This document shows, one piece after another, positions 10,277-22,729 of a DNA stretch of 64,000 nucleotides (its first letter is position 1; each line of letters opens with the position of its first letter). The stretch is from NCBI GenBank assembly GCA_009760885.1, contig CM019696.1:41358267-41422266 (forward strand), given 5' to 3'. The notes beneath the pieces were generated by a model. That model saw only the letters and a program-made list of their open reading frames with translations, had not been told where the DNA came from and did not search any database. The position numbers and the translations under genes were made by a program. This DNA comes from Achatina immaculata. Its lineage: Eukaryota; Mollusca; Gastropoda; Stylommatophora; Achatinidae.

Positions 10277-13200
10277 TCCCCTGGGAACAACTGTGTTAAG
10301 AGCACATTATCTTAACATAGTTTTGTGAGACAGGGAACATAGATCTGTTTGCTTAAAAACTCTGACCTACCTCTGTAGCCCAGAAACTTGTAGCAATCAA
10401 CACTAATTGTAATTGTTATTTTTGCAAAATGTAATGTCAGGTTGGTGGACAGATGGGGACATGGGGATCTCTGGCGGGGATGAGGGAAGTCTGGTGTGAA
10501 ACCAATGAATCCAGGACGTGACAAGCCTATGGGTCTTTACAACAATGGTTATCAGAATGATGTAAACAAAACAGAGCCAGTAGACTATGGGTGGCGGGGA
10601 ATGGATATCGTTGAAGCACTCATCAGATTCCTCATCTCAAAGTCAGAGTGTCTTTGTGGAACTGTCTCAAAACCATCTGACATGGAGAAAGGGCTTAAGT
10701 ACAGCCACCAGAGGCTGGAAAACAAAGTTTTGGCCAGGCCAGCCACACTGTCTTCATGGCAGTCCGAGCAAGACCACAGTCTGCCCTAGCAAGGAAAGGT
10801 GCTGAAGTCGGAGTTACCCAGCCAAAAGGCGCATCGCAAAAATCAGGGTAACACGCATTATCGCTAATGAAATGTCTCTATCTGCAATTTTCAAACATGG
10901 TGCTTGCCCTGTGAAGACTAACTAGGCAGGTGCAGTGCCGGGCCCCCTGCCTCGAAAGGGTCCACCCAATGCTACTGGAGGTCCTCTCAGTTCGTCTTGT
11001 GGAGTCAGGAGACATGAGAGTAGAGCTACTGGCCAAAAAATGCAACAGAAGAAAACAGCCAAAAAGCAAGAACTTAAAATAATGCAGTGGAATGCTGAGG
11101 GTGTCAGCAGTGTTAGAGATGGCTATAGCAAAAAGGTTGAACTAGAGAACATACTTTTTGCCGAGCATCTAAGTATATGCTGTATACAGGAGACACACCT
11201 AACCAAAGATGCCGCCTTTAAAATCAGAGGCTACCAGTGTTTTAGATCAGACCGACAGGACAGAAGAAAAGGAGGAGTACTCACACTTGTTAAGAATAAC
11301 ATCAGCGCATGTCAGGTGGGAGTGTACATGGAAGGAGCCGAATACCAGATGATCCATCTAAAAAGTAGTAATACAGATTTCCACCTCCTTAACTATTACT
11401 GTCCTAATGACCGCCCACTTGCTTTAGGAACAATCCCACACAAAGAGAGACTGATGGTCTGTGGTGATTTTAACAGTCATTCCCAGAGCTGGGGCTATGA
11501 CCACATAGACAAGAGAGGAGAGGAAGTTGAGAGCTGGCAGGATGATAATGGACTTCTCCTGATCAACCAGCCAATGGATGCCCCAACATTTTACTCAAGG
11601 GCGTGGCATACAAAATCAACACCATATCTGGCATTCCACTCTCCAGATCTGAAGTGGAACATTACACGTGAAGTTGGAAAACAACTTGGAGGTAGCGAAC
11701 ATCGACCAGTCTTCCTGACAATAGAAAATGAACTCCTTAACACCAGTAACCCTCTCCCCAGATGGAACTATAAAAAAGCAAACTGGACAATGTACATACA
11801 TCGTACAGATATCCTGGTGGGACAGCTGTCCATAGAAGGTAAGGATATTAACAGCATAGTGAAGGAATTCAATGCTTGTATCCTTCAGGCCGCTCGTGAA
11901 ACCATTCCCAGAGGAGCTCGCAGGGACTATAAACCATACTGGTCTAGTGAGCTGGGAAAACTCCATGATGACATGGAAGCAGCTCGAAAGCAAGCAGAAA
12001 ATAGACCATGCCAAGAACACCACAATAATTACCAACATTCTAAGGCCAAATTTCAGAGAGCAAAGCTGCAAGCCAGACGGGAAAGTTGGAGAGAGAAAAC
12101 AAAGTACCTAAACTTTGAAAAGGATGGAAGGAAACTGTGGAAACTAATCAAACAGTTAAATGATGAGAGTACTGGAAGAAGTACAAAGGTTACACTAATA
12201 GAGGATGGGAAAACTCTTACAGGTAAGCAGGTAGCAGATCACTTTGCTCGCATGTTTGCACAGGACTGCAACATTGATATCCATCCAGAGAAGGAGCGTA
12301 CAGTGCGCATCGAGCCACAGAAAGAGGAGGAACAAGTCAGAAAAGTGGAGGTCATGGATGCACCAATCACACGCAGTGAGTTAGACCTAGCAGTTAGTAA
12401 ACTGAAACCAAGGAAATCACCAGGACCAGATGGAGTGTCCAATGAAATGATCAAGAACCTGGGAATGGCAGCAACGGGAAAGCTGTTGGATATTTTCAAT
12501 ATGTGCTGGAGCACAGGTAAGTTACCTCAAATCTGGAAGGAAGCAAGCATGGTACCACTGCTAAAACCAGGGAAAAACAGTGATACTGCCTCCAGCTACA
12601 GGCCAATCAGTCTCACTAGCTGCCTATGCAAAACGATGGAACGCATCATTGACCTGAGGCTAAAATGGTACCTAGAAAGTGAAAACCTTCTCGTTCCACA
12701 ACAAGCAGGATTTAGGCAGTACTACAGTACGGAAGATCAAGTGACTTATCTCTCTCAAGAGATTGAGGATGCATTCCAAGAGAAAAACCTTGTACTAGCA
12801 GCGTGGATAGACCTGAAGAAAGCCTTTGATAAAGTATGGAAAAAAGGTCTGCTGTGGAAACTAAGAAACTGCAATGTGAATGGAAGACTGTACAACTGGA
12901 TAAAGTCCTATTTACACAATAGAAGAGCTAGAGTAGTAATGGATGGACACAAAAGCCAGAAAGTACTTCTGCGACACGGTGTACCACAAGGAGGAGTCCT
13001 TTCGCCTACACTATTCCTTGTATTCATTAATGACCTGGTCAAGGAACTTCCCTGGAATCAAAGCGGCACTGTATGCAGATGATCTGGTCATGTGGTGTAC
13101 AGATGAATATGCGACAGTTGCTACACAGAGACTCCAAAGAGCAGCAGAAATCTTGACATCATGGACAAACAAATGGTGTGTAAGTATCAACACAGAGAAA

Positions 13201-14752
13201 TCAAGTACCACTCTGTTCACCCTCTCATCTAAACAGAAAGCAGGTAAGATCTTTGTAAATGAAATACCCTTAAGGATGGACAACCAACCCACTTACTTAG
13301 GAGTGACTCTTGACTCAAAACTGACGTGGAAGCAACACATCAACAGTGCAGAAGCAAAAGCCAGAAGAAAACTAGCCATATTAAGAAAATTGAGTGGAAC
13401 CACATGGGTAGCTAGTGAAAGAATCCTCAAGAATGTATATCAGCAAAGTATTCTACCACATTTAGAATATGGCTCAACATCTTGGTGCACAGCATCAAAC
13501 ACTACGCTGCATAATCTAGACAAGGTTCAAAATCAGTCACTACGGATTATCACAGGTGCCATGAGGTCCACACCAATAGTAGAAATGCAGAAAATATTTG
13601 GTGTTCAACCACTAAAGGAACGTAGAGACACAAAGGTCATGACCATGGGAGAAAAATTCCTTAGCTCTGTAAGCCATCCCCTGAAGGAGAGATTCAATAA
13701 CTTGGCATTAGGACGGCTTAAAAGAAGCAGCTTCATTCATCAGGCCAAGCGTATGCGTAAGCTGATACCTGACCTTCCAACTGTAGTCGCTCCATTATCA
13801 TCTGTACCAGAGCATACACCATGGAAAGAAGCAGATTATACACAAATAACTATTCAGACTGAAGTGAAAGGTGTGCAGAATGGTGAGATACAGAGCAGTC
13901 TTGTAAGATCAACAGCCACACTTAGTGTTCTAGATGACAATTATCCATGTGACACCTGGATACGTGTGTATACAGATGGATCTGCACATAATGCCTTAAA
14001 GAATGGAGGGGCAGGAGCATATATTGAATATCCAAACAACACCATTGACAAGATTTCCATACCCACTGGTAAATACTGCAACAACTTTGATGCAGAAGTT
14101 AGGGCAATTATTGCTGCAGTTGAAAAACTATCAGACTCCAGAATTGATACATGTCCTGTAGTAATTCTCACAGATGCAAGATCAGTACTGGAGGCTCTTC
14201 AGTGCAACAAACTACCAGACCTTAAGGATGCCTTGTCAAAAATTGGCTTACAACATGGAGTCACTTTGCAATGGATTCCCTCCCACTGTGGGATACCAGG
14301 CAATGAGAAAGCTGACCATCTGGCCAAAGAGGGCACTGAAATGGAGCAACCAGACATACCAATCACTTATAATCAGAAGAAAAACATGATAAAAACCTAC
14401 AGGAAGCCACAAACACCACCACATGATGACTATCACATGCTAAACAGAAAGGAACAAGTCACCATCTTCCGTCTCCGAACAGGACACAGCCGACTCCGAA
14501 GTCATATGTATACAAAGTTTAAGGTTGGTACTACTAATCTATGTACATGTGCCCAGGTGCCCCAAACTGTGGAACATATCCTCCAGAACTGCATCAACTA
14601 CGAGACACTGAGAAATAATTACTGGCCCAGTGAAACCACTAAAGAAGATAAGCTCTACGGTTCCATACATGAATTACAAAAAACAGTGAAATTTATCCAA
14701 GAGACAGGACTGCAGATATAGACAGACAATGCGAACGAAGAAGAAGAAGAAG
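10277..14752 (+). mobile_element. Full-length Ingi/I-group non-LTR retrotransposon
   Basis: A 4476-bp insertion bounded by a perfect 12-bp TSD. It starts TCCCCTGGGAACAACTG, has a 5' UTR of about 760 nt, one long ORF (endonuclease, RT, RNase H, Cys-His C-terminus), a short 3' UTR and a (GAA)n tail at 14738-14751. A single ORF with RNase H after RT is the layout of the Ingi/Vingi and related I-group clades. A 10-bp stem (10291-10300 with 10311-10320, one G-U pair) lies close to the 5' end. Only one frameshift separates it from an intact coding region, so it is the youngest-looking autonomous element in the window. Confidence 0.9.
11040..14721 (+). pseudogene. Ingi-like polyprotein: AP endonuclease - RT - RNase H, one frameshift
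   Basis: The first ATG in frame is at 11040; the frame is open further upstream. Endonuclease: KIMQWNAEGV, CIQETHL, LMVCGDFNSHS and SEHRPVF (about 11076-11712). RT: KLKPRKSPGPDGVSNEMIK (about 12400), SYRPISLTSCLCKTME, WIDLKKAFDKVW, HGVPQGGVLSPTLF (about 12977) and ALYADDLVMW (catalytic YADD at 13072). RNase H: VYTDGSAH (13966), AEVRAI, LTDARSVLEAL, WIPSHCGIPGNEKADHLAK (about 14272), so all four acidic or His positions are present. A CTCAQ..VEHILQNC Cys-His motif lies near the C-terminus. The upstream frame stops at 13082. The downstream frame takes over between about 13035 and 13060, just before YADD, indicating one small indel. There are no other stops. Confidence 0.9.
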
Positions 14753-14764
14753 ATCTAAAGAGGT
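14753..14764 (+). repeat. Right target-site duplication of the Ingi-like element
   Basis: ATCTAAAGAGGT, identical to 10265-10276. Confidence 0.9.
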
Positions 14765-15505
14765 AATGGCATCCAAACTTGAAACGGAGAAGACGTAACA
14801 AGTGGTAAAGCCTACTTAAGCGCTGTCTTCCAAGGCAGAAACGGCGATTATACCGTGTATCTATCTGCACACGCACTAAAGCTCCCTTTACACAACAACA
14901 CCAACTACAATATTTGCAAACAAATGCAATTCATCTGTCAAAAAAAAGATGTTGGTAATTATTATCGCTATTCTGTATTTATGACCCCTCAAATCTTTTG
15001 TAACCTTTGATCTGGTGTGCATATATATGCGTATCTAAAGCCACTGTTAGCAAAGAAAAATCCCAGCGAGAACGTATGCTAATGATAGTTTACAGTGCGA
15101 TTATCAGTTCAAAGATTCTTAATCTGTTAATGCAGACTGGGTATTTGTGGTCTACGTTTGTTTTTTTCTTCGTTGTAAGTAAAAGGATTAACGTGTCTTT
15201 AAAGGTGACTTGTAGTTTCAGTCGGACATGTTGTCTGATTTGTAATATTAACAGCTATTATTCGATATGTCTGTTTATCCGACTGTTTCTCGGTTTCTGT
15301 AATCTCTTTCCATGTTTGTTCGTTTGCCTGTTTCACTGTATTCTTGTTTGATCAACTGCCTGTTATATTGCTTGTATATATCTGTGACATGTACGTGTGA
15401 TTATATGTGCCTGTTATAATGCTGCGTTCACGCTTTCGTCCTCAGAGACCTGTTTGCCTGTCTATCTCTTTGCGTGTCTGTCTCCCTGTCTTTCCACCTG
15501 CCAGT
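14765..15505. other. Unassigned AT-rich spacer
   Basis: No recognisable coding, RNA or mobile-element signal. The 114-codon open frame at 15007-15351 has no family features and no repeat similarity that I can see. Confidence 0.4.
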
Positions 15506-15509
15506 TTTT

Positions 15510-15795
15510 GTCCGTCTAATGACATGAAGAGGTATTAAGAGATTAAGAGAGGCTAGAGTTAAAAAGCAAATTATAGCAAAGATCAGAGGCAGACAAGCGA
15601 GATTTATAAGACATTTCCCGAGAAGAGGAAAATTGGAACACACTGTGGCAACTGGAAAAATTGAGGGAAGAGGAGACAGAAGAAGACAGATACTGGATTG
15701 CTAGGAAGAAAGTCACCGGCGGATCTCATAATCAGTGCAAAAACAGGGAAGTGTGGAGAGAAATGATCACCTACGCCATGCAGCATGGCACTTAG
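15510..15795 (+). mobile_element. RTE C-terminal fragment
   Basis: Translation gives KIRGRQARFIRHFPRRGKLE, TVATGKIEGRG and a terminal NREVWREMITYAMQHGT before a TAG stop. This is the same C-terminal layout as the BovB-like RTE at 0.9 kb but diverged. An in-frame stop follows the RRRQILD segment. A 5'-truncated, degenerate copy. Confidence 0.7.
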
Positions 15796-16350
15796 AACTT
15801 AGAATGATATGCTGTTAGTCTGTCCTCCTATCTCATTCGACGTCCATTTGTATATATTTTATGAGACCTTGATACTATATTTATTATATATAGAGTCAAG
15901 GTCTCACAGGCGCGAGGGCACACGCACACATACTCCCCCCCCCCTTCAAAAAGTGCCCAGGAAACTAATAGAAACAGAAAGTAGAATGGCAGATTATAAA
16001 GAGAAAGTTTAAAAAAGAATGGAAAATTCTGAAAATAAAGAGAACAAGAGACAGAAAATATGAAATAATCTGGTTGCGAATCTGGACATTAAGACAGAGG
16101 AGAATGTAACTGTCTGAGAAGAGGTAGACGACAAAACAGATTACTCAGAAAGAAAAAAATAAGAAATGGACGTGCGATAAATGAGACACAACATTCTTAT
16201 ATAAATATTGAGGAAAAGACAACATGAGGGATATTTATCTGTAGCAAATGGAGGGAATTTTTTATGGTTTTATAAATGTGAAGGCTATGTTTCATAATGG
16301 TGATCTGACGTATTTATGCGTGGGAATGTCCAAATAAGGATCGATAATTA
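15796..16350. other. Unassigned sequence with poly-C tract
   Basis: Only a C-rich run at about 15932-15944 stands out. No gene seen. Confidence 0.4.
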
Positions 16351-16351
16351 A

Positions 16352-16650
16352 TATTCTCTCCCCCCTCTCTCTCTGAACCATTGACTGCGCCAGGCACATG
16401 GAACTTCCTCAAGAATTTCTCACAACCCTCTGTTCTTTATCTTTTTTTCCCGCTCTTGCCCAAACGAGACCTCTGTTACTTAACATCCTCCATATCTCCT
16501 TTGGTCTCCCCTTACGCCTGTCTCCCCGATGTGTCCATCTCAGTGCTGTCTTTAGTAATGAGTTACCAGTCACCTGGACTACGTGCCCTAGACATAGTCA
16601 ACGTCTTAATGAAAATCCTTCTCAAATATTACAGAAAACTTCAACTTCTT
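16352..16650 (-). mobile_element. RTE-like LINE 3' fragment with (GA)n tail
   Basis: The minus strand matches the 3' end of the LINE at 41.8-42.1 kb: blocks equivalent to RGRPKET, W-RAE and a CAWR/CPGH ending, followed by AGAGAGAG (seen here as CTCTCTCT at 16358-16373). Frameshifted. A third copy of the same 3' end is in intron 1 of the host gene at 28.9-29.1 kb. Confidence 0.7.
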
Positions 16651-16739
16651 TTTCATTTAGTGCCAGCTTGACCTTGCCTGTGTGGCTATACATTTTATTC
16701 TCTTACACTGATCTAGCGGCTTGAAACACAAGAGAATGG

Positions 16740-18625
16740 ATGGATTACAGCAGGCACACTACAACTAATAAAACAACGTAGAAAATAAAGACGAAATGGA
16801 AAGTGGCAAACAACAGAGAGGAATATAAATCTTTAACAAAAGAAGTAAGAAGAAACATAAAAAAGACTAAAAAAAAACAAACAATACATACAAGATTGCT
16901 GTGAAAAAAATAGGACATCAGAAGTGTAGAGGAGACAGTGAAATGTATAAAGAAATGAAGATATTGACGAGAAATGTCACACCTAAGCTAAATGTAATTT
17001 GTGATGATATGGAGAATACCTTGACGGAGACAGAGGAAATTCTAGAAAGATGGAAGGAATACTGCATAGGAATGTATGAAACAACTGACTGTGAAAGCAG
17101 AAATCAACAGTGTGAATTATTATTGGAGGAGAAAGAACCCGAACCGACAATAGTAGAAGTTTTATGAGCAATAAAGAATCTGAAAAATAGTAAATCACCA
17201 GGATGTGATGAGATAACAGCTGAATTTATTAAAGCGAGAGGAAAGGAATGTGCAACAGTCTATCACACACTATGTAAAAAGAAATGGCATTCAGTTATTT
17301 GGCCAAAAGAATAGAAAAGAACTGTATTCATTCCACTGCCTAAAAAGAGTAACTTGAAATTATGCACAAACTACAGAACTGTTGCCCTGATTAGTCATGC
17401 CAGTAAAATTCTATTAAAATCAAAATGGGTACACTTCGTAAAAAATAGAAGAAGTCAATATGGTCCAAGCTGGTTCTAGACAAGCAAGTGGAACAAGAGA
17501 TCATATATTCAATCTAAGATTAATAACAGAGAAATGCAGATACTTTAATGTGAATATATATTTATCCTTTATAGACTATTCAATGGTATCTGATCGTATT
17601 CAAAGGCATCTGACCGTGTACAACACCAGAAACTTTGGGAAATAATGGGAAAAAATGGGATTTCCAACACATTTGATACTGCTGTATCTAGACCAACAAG
17701 CAGCAGTAAGAATAAATGGTGAAATAACAACTTGGTTTGACATAAAACAAGGTGTCCGCACATTGAAAATATTAATGAGGAATGTTAGAGAAGATGCTGG
17801 CAAAGAATATTAGGATGTCACAAAAAGATATTGAAAAACTAATTATGTCCGTATATAGGAATAGTGAAGAGAAAAACCTCTATCTTAAAACTAAAGTGAT
17901 GATAACTGACAAAACAGAAAAGGCAGCTGAAATATATATCAATGAGGAAAAATTGTAAGAGGTGAATAGTTTTGAATATCTTGGATCATTACTAACTAAT
18001 AATGAATATACAATGAGGGAAATTAAAAGGAGGACATCCATCGCTCTTCAAAAAGTAAAACGACCAAAGAATCCGTGGAAAGGAACAGACAGAACTACAA
18101 AAATACGATTTTTAAAGGCATGCATCTTTCTCATCGCAATATATTCCCGTGAAACATGGACACTTAACAAAACAGCTGAGAAACACATAAATGCCTTTGA
18201 ATGTAAATGCTACAGAAGAGTTCTTCAAATATCGCGGGCACAAAAAAGAACAAATAAAATATGGGCACTAACACCATATCCCTATGTGCCTCCAAAGGCA
18301 TGAGAGGATTACCTTTACCTTTTAAAAAATATTCATATTACAAGAACTTAATATTGAAGAAGGCTGGCTAGTAAAGAGGATTAAAGAGAGAAAACTTAAA
18401 TATTTTGGACACATTAAACGTCATGAGAATTTAGAGAAGACAGTATTGGAAGGATACATAATGGGAAAAAGAAAGAGAAGAAGACCAAGGTGAAGATGGC
18501 TGCAAGATATCGTTGATATTCTGAAAATGGATGCATCAGGAGCAGGGTATCTTGCTCACAACCGAGAGGCCTACAGGAGAGCTATTAGGGAGTTCCGCAG
18601 GGACATGCAAATGGATAACTGACTG
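16740..18625 (+). mobile_element. Decayed RTE-like retrotransposon, (AATG)-tail family
   Basis: Low-quality but continuous RT homology: LKNSKSPGCDEITAEFIK (about 17180), NYRTVALISHASKILLK (about 17370), SGTRDHIFNLRLI-like text, a degenerate RINGE..WFDIKQGVR block, FEYLGSLLTN (about 17970), then IYSRETWTLNK and YRRVLQIS. A foreign segment of about 75 bp interrupts near 18255-18330 before LNIEEGWL, KYFGHIKRHENLEKTVLEGY and NREAYRRAI. Multiple stops and frameshifts. The same family contributes the copies at 22.5, 47.2, 50.6 and 50.9 kb. Confidence 0.75.
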
Positions 18626-20055
18626 TTCTAGCTATCACGTGCTAGTATATAAACTATATACACCAAGCAACTCTAAAAACTTATTACAAGAAACGTCCAA
18701 CAAATTTAAAATTGTATGCTAAGGGACACAATCATATAAATTAAAATGCACTGTCTAATACATTCTCTATAGAGTGTATTTTCTTGTTTATTTTAAGAAC
18801 CGGAAAGTTAATAACAAGCACCGCGCGCGCTAATACTCTGAATGCTAGCAATAAAACGTCTTTCCTCACTCTCCAGGCGAAGAGAGGAAAACGGTAAGAA
18901 GGTAAATGAAAATAGTGGCTATTGATCTTAATTTGAACCAATGTTCTATAATATAATAATTTCCTACGATATCTGCGAATCTACGCGTGTACAGTAAAAG
19001 TATAAAATATTAAAAAATATTCTTTTTTTCATGATTATATTCTATATTCTAGGGTATAGAAACATTCTAGATCCAGCTGACGTAATTTTTAAAAAGTATT
19101 TTGTTTTTTAAAGTATTGCCATGCTACGATTTTAGGTAATTCGCGTAGTTTTGCACGAAATTATTTCTTCCGCGTTGTGTAAATTATTCTCACTTTTTCA
19201 TGGGGGTTTCCTGTTACTCGTGATAAAAATATTTAAGTTATCTCTCTTTGACGACAAAATTTAACAAGAGAATATCTCCAGGAAATTTCCTATATTTGTC
19301 TTTACAGCACAATGGTATAATGTACTGAGAACAAGCGAAAAATCCAGGAGCAGGCATTTTTTTAAAATATAGCTTTTGCAATCAAACGTATTTTCCCGCT
19401 TTCTTTCGTCAGTTTTTGACAACCATGTGGTTGGTCAATATTTTGTTTTTCCGTCTGTTCTATTCCTGCTGTCAGCTAAACTATGTCTCTGAACTGTATT
19501 GTATTTCCTTCAAATAATTTCCTTCATCCACATTCCTCCCCCGCGTTTATCCCAAAAATAGTCCTCGTGATTCGGTGTTTAACTGAGACAGGCGATTATT
19601 TCAGACCCGGCGTATAATCATGGAAATACGATATTTTCTACTAGATTTATGTTTCCGGAGCCAAACCAACTGTCTTTTTCAGATAACAGTTCTTTCCCAC
19701 ATCTAGCGATGCCAAGCACTGGCATTAAATTAGCTAAAATAATATAAATAGCTATACTGTGTATCGCTTGTATCTTGTATCTGTATTTTGTCGTATTCAG
19801 TCGTACTACAAATTTTGAAGCGGTACCAAACTTCAGTTTATGTGTGTCAAAATTCAACTCCATTTCTAGTTATCCAACCATCAGAATAAATGGCGTCACG
19901 AGATCTTACCACTTAAGTTTATCAGTACATTCAACACAGTGACCTGCAGCAAGTTGTAGCCATTTTTTTTTGTTTACTTAATTGTTGCAAATAGCTCTGT
20001 CACCTTTGGGGTTAGGGATTGGGGGGAGGGGGTAGTCTCTTTGCACCTCGGTTTC
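18626..20055. other. Unassigned AT-rich spacer
   Basis: About 1.4 kb without recognisable genes or repeats. A CG-alternating CGCGCGCG occurs at about 18822. The small minus frame at 19618-19863 has no recognisable features. Confidence 0.4.
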
Positions 20056-20059
20056 TCAA

Positions 20060-20572
20060 CTGTGGTTCTGTCAGAGTTATCTAGGCAGGGACGTCACTAT
20101 GGCGGGTGTGGACAGCACGGGGTGATGTCTCCAACACTAGAATGTCTGTAAAACGTGTATTTTTCTGCCTGTTTTCAGAGGTCTATAGTGGTAGGGTGAG
20201 AGGCGGGGCGTGAGAGGCGGGGCATGAGGTACTGCACTGGGTGACAACAACCTTAGTGACGTCATTGTAGCTAGGGGTTCTGCCAGAGTCCACTAGGCAG
20301 GGGCGTCACCACAGGGGTAGGGTGAGAAGCGGGGCACTGTGCGAGACCAACCCTAGCGACGCCACTGTATCTAGGGGTTCCGTTAAAATTCTTCAGGAGG
20401 AGACGTCACTATGGAGACGGAGTGAGAGGCGGGGCATTGGTGGGTGACACCAACCCTAGTGACGCCACTGTAGGTAGTATTCTGTCAGAATTCACTAAGG
20501 GAGTAGGGTGAGATGTGGGCATTGGTTAGTGACACCAACCCTAGTGACGCCACTGTAGCTAGGGGGTCTTAT
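20060..20572. repeat. About 100-bp GC-rich tandem repeat
   Basis: Five or so diverged units built from GTGACGCCACTGTAGCTAGG, GGTTCTGTCAGA, CACTAGGCAGGGGCGTCAC and GGTAGGGTGAGAGGCGGGGC modules. Unit starts fall near 20072, 20271, 20371, 20473 and 20559. It is GC- and CpG-rich against a strongly AT-rich background and contains CRE-like TGACGTCA half-sites (for example GTGACGTCATTG at about 20257). Confidence 0.8.
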
Positions 20573-21158
20573 TTTAACAAAAATCAAAATAAACGTTCCT
20601 TACATACAGATGTGCATCAATATTTTACTCAAAAGAGCAATAAAAACCATAATATCTACAACTTACAGTTCACTATAACGTACCCTGAACTGCAGATGTA
20701 TTAACACTAAAAATAGGCCCCGCCAAGAACAACAACTCAGAAAGGTTGCTTCAGACAAACGCTGGCAGAGACATACACGAATCGAGCAGAAACAGAATGT
20801 GAAAAGCACCGCCATACTTTAGTTCCCTGGTGAACTCGTACTTCAGAAAATCATAAATAATAGTAACAGCACATATGGGTGCTCCAGCAGAGCTGCCTCG
20901 TTTGCTCCACTACCGACGATATTAGTTATCTCGCTGTGTGCTAGAGGAAAAGAAACTTCACATACTGGACATTTCAAGGGCCGTGCAAAATGGAGAAGTT
21001 TTATTTTCAATGAAGAATCATACAAGTGTCACGATTTTTGTTGTTGTTGTTGTTGCTTGCTAACGAGTTTTATAGTGTGAGAAACACACTGTCAAAGAAG
21101 ACGAAAATATTAGATGTAATCAGTCAAAAACGACGGGAAAATAATAAGAACTTTCTTA
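20573..21158. other. Unassigned spacer
   Basis: No gene or repeat recognised apart from a short (TTG)n run at 21037-21054. Confidence 0.4.
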
Positions 21159-21159
21159 T

Positions 21160-21355
21160 CTTATATCTTATATCCTTCCCGTGCCGTTAAACGTCACATA
21201 GGGCTAGCAAAGTAGTTCGCCAATTTTTCCTGTCTTCGGCGAGTCTTTCAACCTCATCAAGGGATTTTATGCCTGTTAACTTGGCCTCTCTTAATAATGT
21301 CCTCTTCAGAGTTTCACGCGGTCTGCCTCTTTTTCTTCGGCCTGTTGTGTTCCAA
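21160..21355 (-). mobile_element. RTE-like LINE 3' end, (ATAAGAT)-tail family
   Basis: The same sequence occurs at 39782-39852 and 42100-42240. On the minus strand it runs from a RPRET-like block through SLDEVERLAEDRKNW to the 3' end, then the tail ATATAAGATATAAGAT. Only the last 70-195 nt are present in each copy. Confidence 0.7.
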
Positions 21356-21499
21356 ATAAGAACTTTACCACGCTAATAAACATCTGTGATCCAGAATAAC
21401 GGTAAAAGAAAAGAAAGTATGCTTTTTAATCGTGTTAACTCCCTGGCCAGTTTAGTATTCTGCTAAACTGGGACAATATATTAACAGACTAAAAAAAAA

Positions 21500-22195
21500 C
21501 CAAAGGTAATGAAAAGTAATACTGCAGGCAACAGCCTCGTGGTAATCGAGGGAGTGCCAACTGAGGAAGTACAGTGTTTCACATATTTAGGCACCATAGT
21601 GGGTAAATACAGGGGAACAGAAAAAGATGTTAAAGCTAGAATAACCAAGGCCAGGACAGCATTTATCCAACTTAACAAAATATGGTCATCTAAGAACATC
21701 AAAACAAGAACCAAACTTAGGCTTTTCAATACAAACGTAAAAACTGTCCTGCTATATGGTTCAGAGACATATATAACATAGGATACAAACAGAGGATACA
21801 AACATTCATGAAGTACTGCTTGAGTGGGATTTTAAACATTAAATGTCAGGACAAGATCAGGGACGAGGAGGTCTTGGAAAGGGCAGAACAAGAACCTATG
21901 AACCTACAAATCATGTCAAGAAAATGGAGGTGGATTGGCCACATCTGAGTAAACCCGACACCAACCTAGCAAGATAGGCACTGACATGGAATCCTTAAGC
22001 AAATAGAAAACGAGGAAGACCTAGACTTAACTAGAGAAGAAAAATTATGACAGTGCTCAGAGACAAGAGATACATACACATGGAAGGAAGCAGAGAATAA
22101 TTCTAAGAACAGGGATGACTGGAGAGCCTTTATCCGTGGCCTATGCTCTCAAGGGAATGAAAGGCGATGATGATGATGATGACGATGATGAACTG
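21500..22195 (+). mobile_element. RTE-like LINE C-terminal fragment, (GAT)n tail
   Basis: The frame at 21509-21781 reads FTYLGTIVGKY, EKDVKARITKARTAFIQLNK and LFNTNVKTVLLYGSETY. Frameshifted downstream blocks KWRWIGHI and NRDDWRAFIRGLCSQGNERR follow, then a stop supplied by the (GATGATGAT) tail at 22167-22190. Several stops and frameshifts. Confidence 0.8.
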
Positions 22196-22489
22196 ATCCA
22201 CAACTAATTACGCCTTTTCTACATACTCTTGAACTAATCAAGACTTGAACCGCTTAACGTTGTTTCCCCACATTATAAGAAAACCTAAGTTCTCCACTAT
22301 CCTCTGAAACATTGCACATAAATGTCCACTGAAACACATACAACATTGATGGGCTGCAATAGGAAAAGGTTTTTTTCTTCTTTTTTTTGCGGTTTGGGGG
22401 GGGGGGGGGAGCGGAAGAGAAGAGCGATAGTAATTATCTTTAAAATGCCAATAATTTTAACAACCCAAATGCTTTTAAATAGAGAAAAC

Positions 22490-22728
22490 ATAAATATTTT
22501 GTACACATTAAACGTCATGAGAATTCAGAGAAGACCTTCTTGGAAGGGTACATAATAGGAAAAAAGAAAGAGAGGAAGAACAAGGCGAAGATGGCTGCAA
22601 GACATCGTTGATAACGTGCAAATGGATGGATGTATCAGCAGCAGGGCATCTTGCTTACAATAGAGAGGCCTACAGGAGAGCTGTTAGGGAGGCAAAGTTC
22701 CGCAAGGGACATACAAATGACTGACTAA
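22490..22728 (+). mobile_element. RTE-like LINE 3' end, (AATG)-tail family
   Basis: Begins in the sequence equivalent to KYFGHIKRHEN..EKTFLEGY and ends AKFRKGHTND before GACTGACT. It matches 18.4-18.6 kb and 51.3-51.55 kb. 5'-truncated and frameshifted. Confidence 0.75.
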
Positions 22729-22729
22729 A

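Noticed and set aside
10277..10340. HDV-like self-cleaving ribozyme at the Ingi-like 5' end
   Set aside because: A hairpin is present but I could not place P1, P2 and P4 or the catalytic C of the double pseudoknot.
10496..10789. 97-codon frame upstream of the Ingi-like ORF as a separate ORF1
   Set aside because: No nucleic-acid-binding motifs, and it overlaps another frame of similar quality; treated as 5' UTR.
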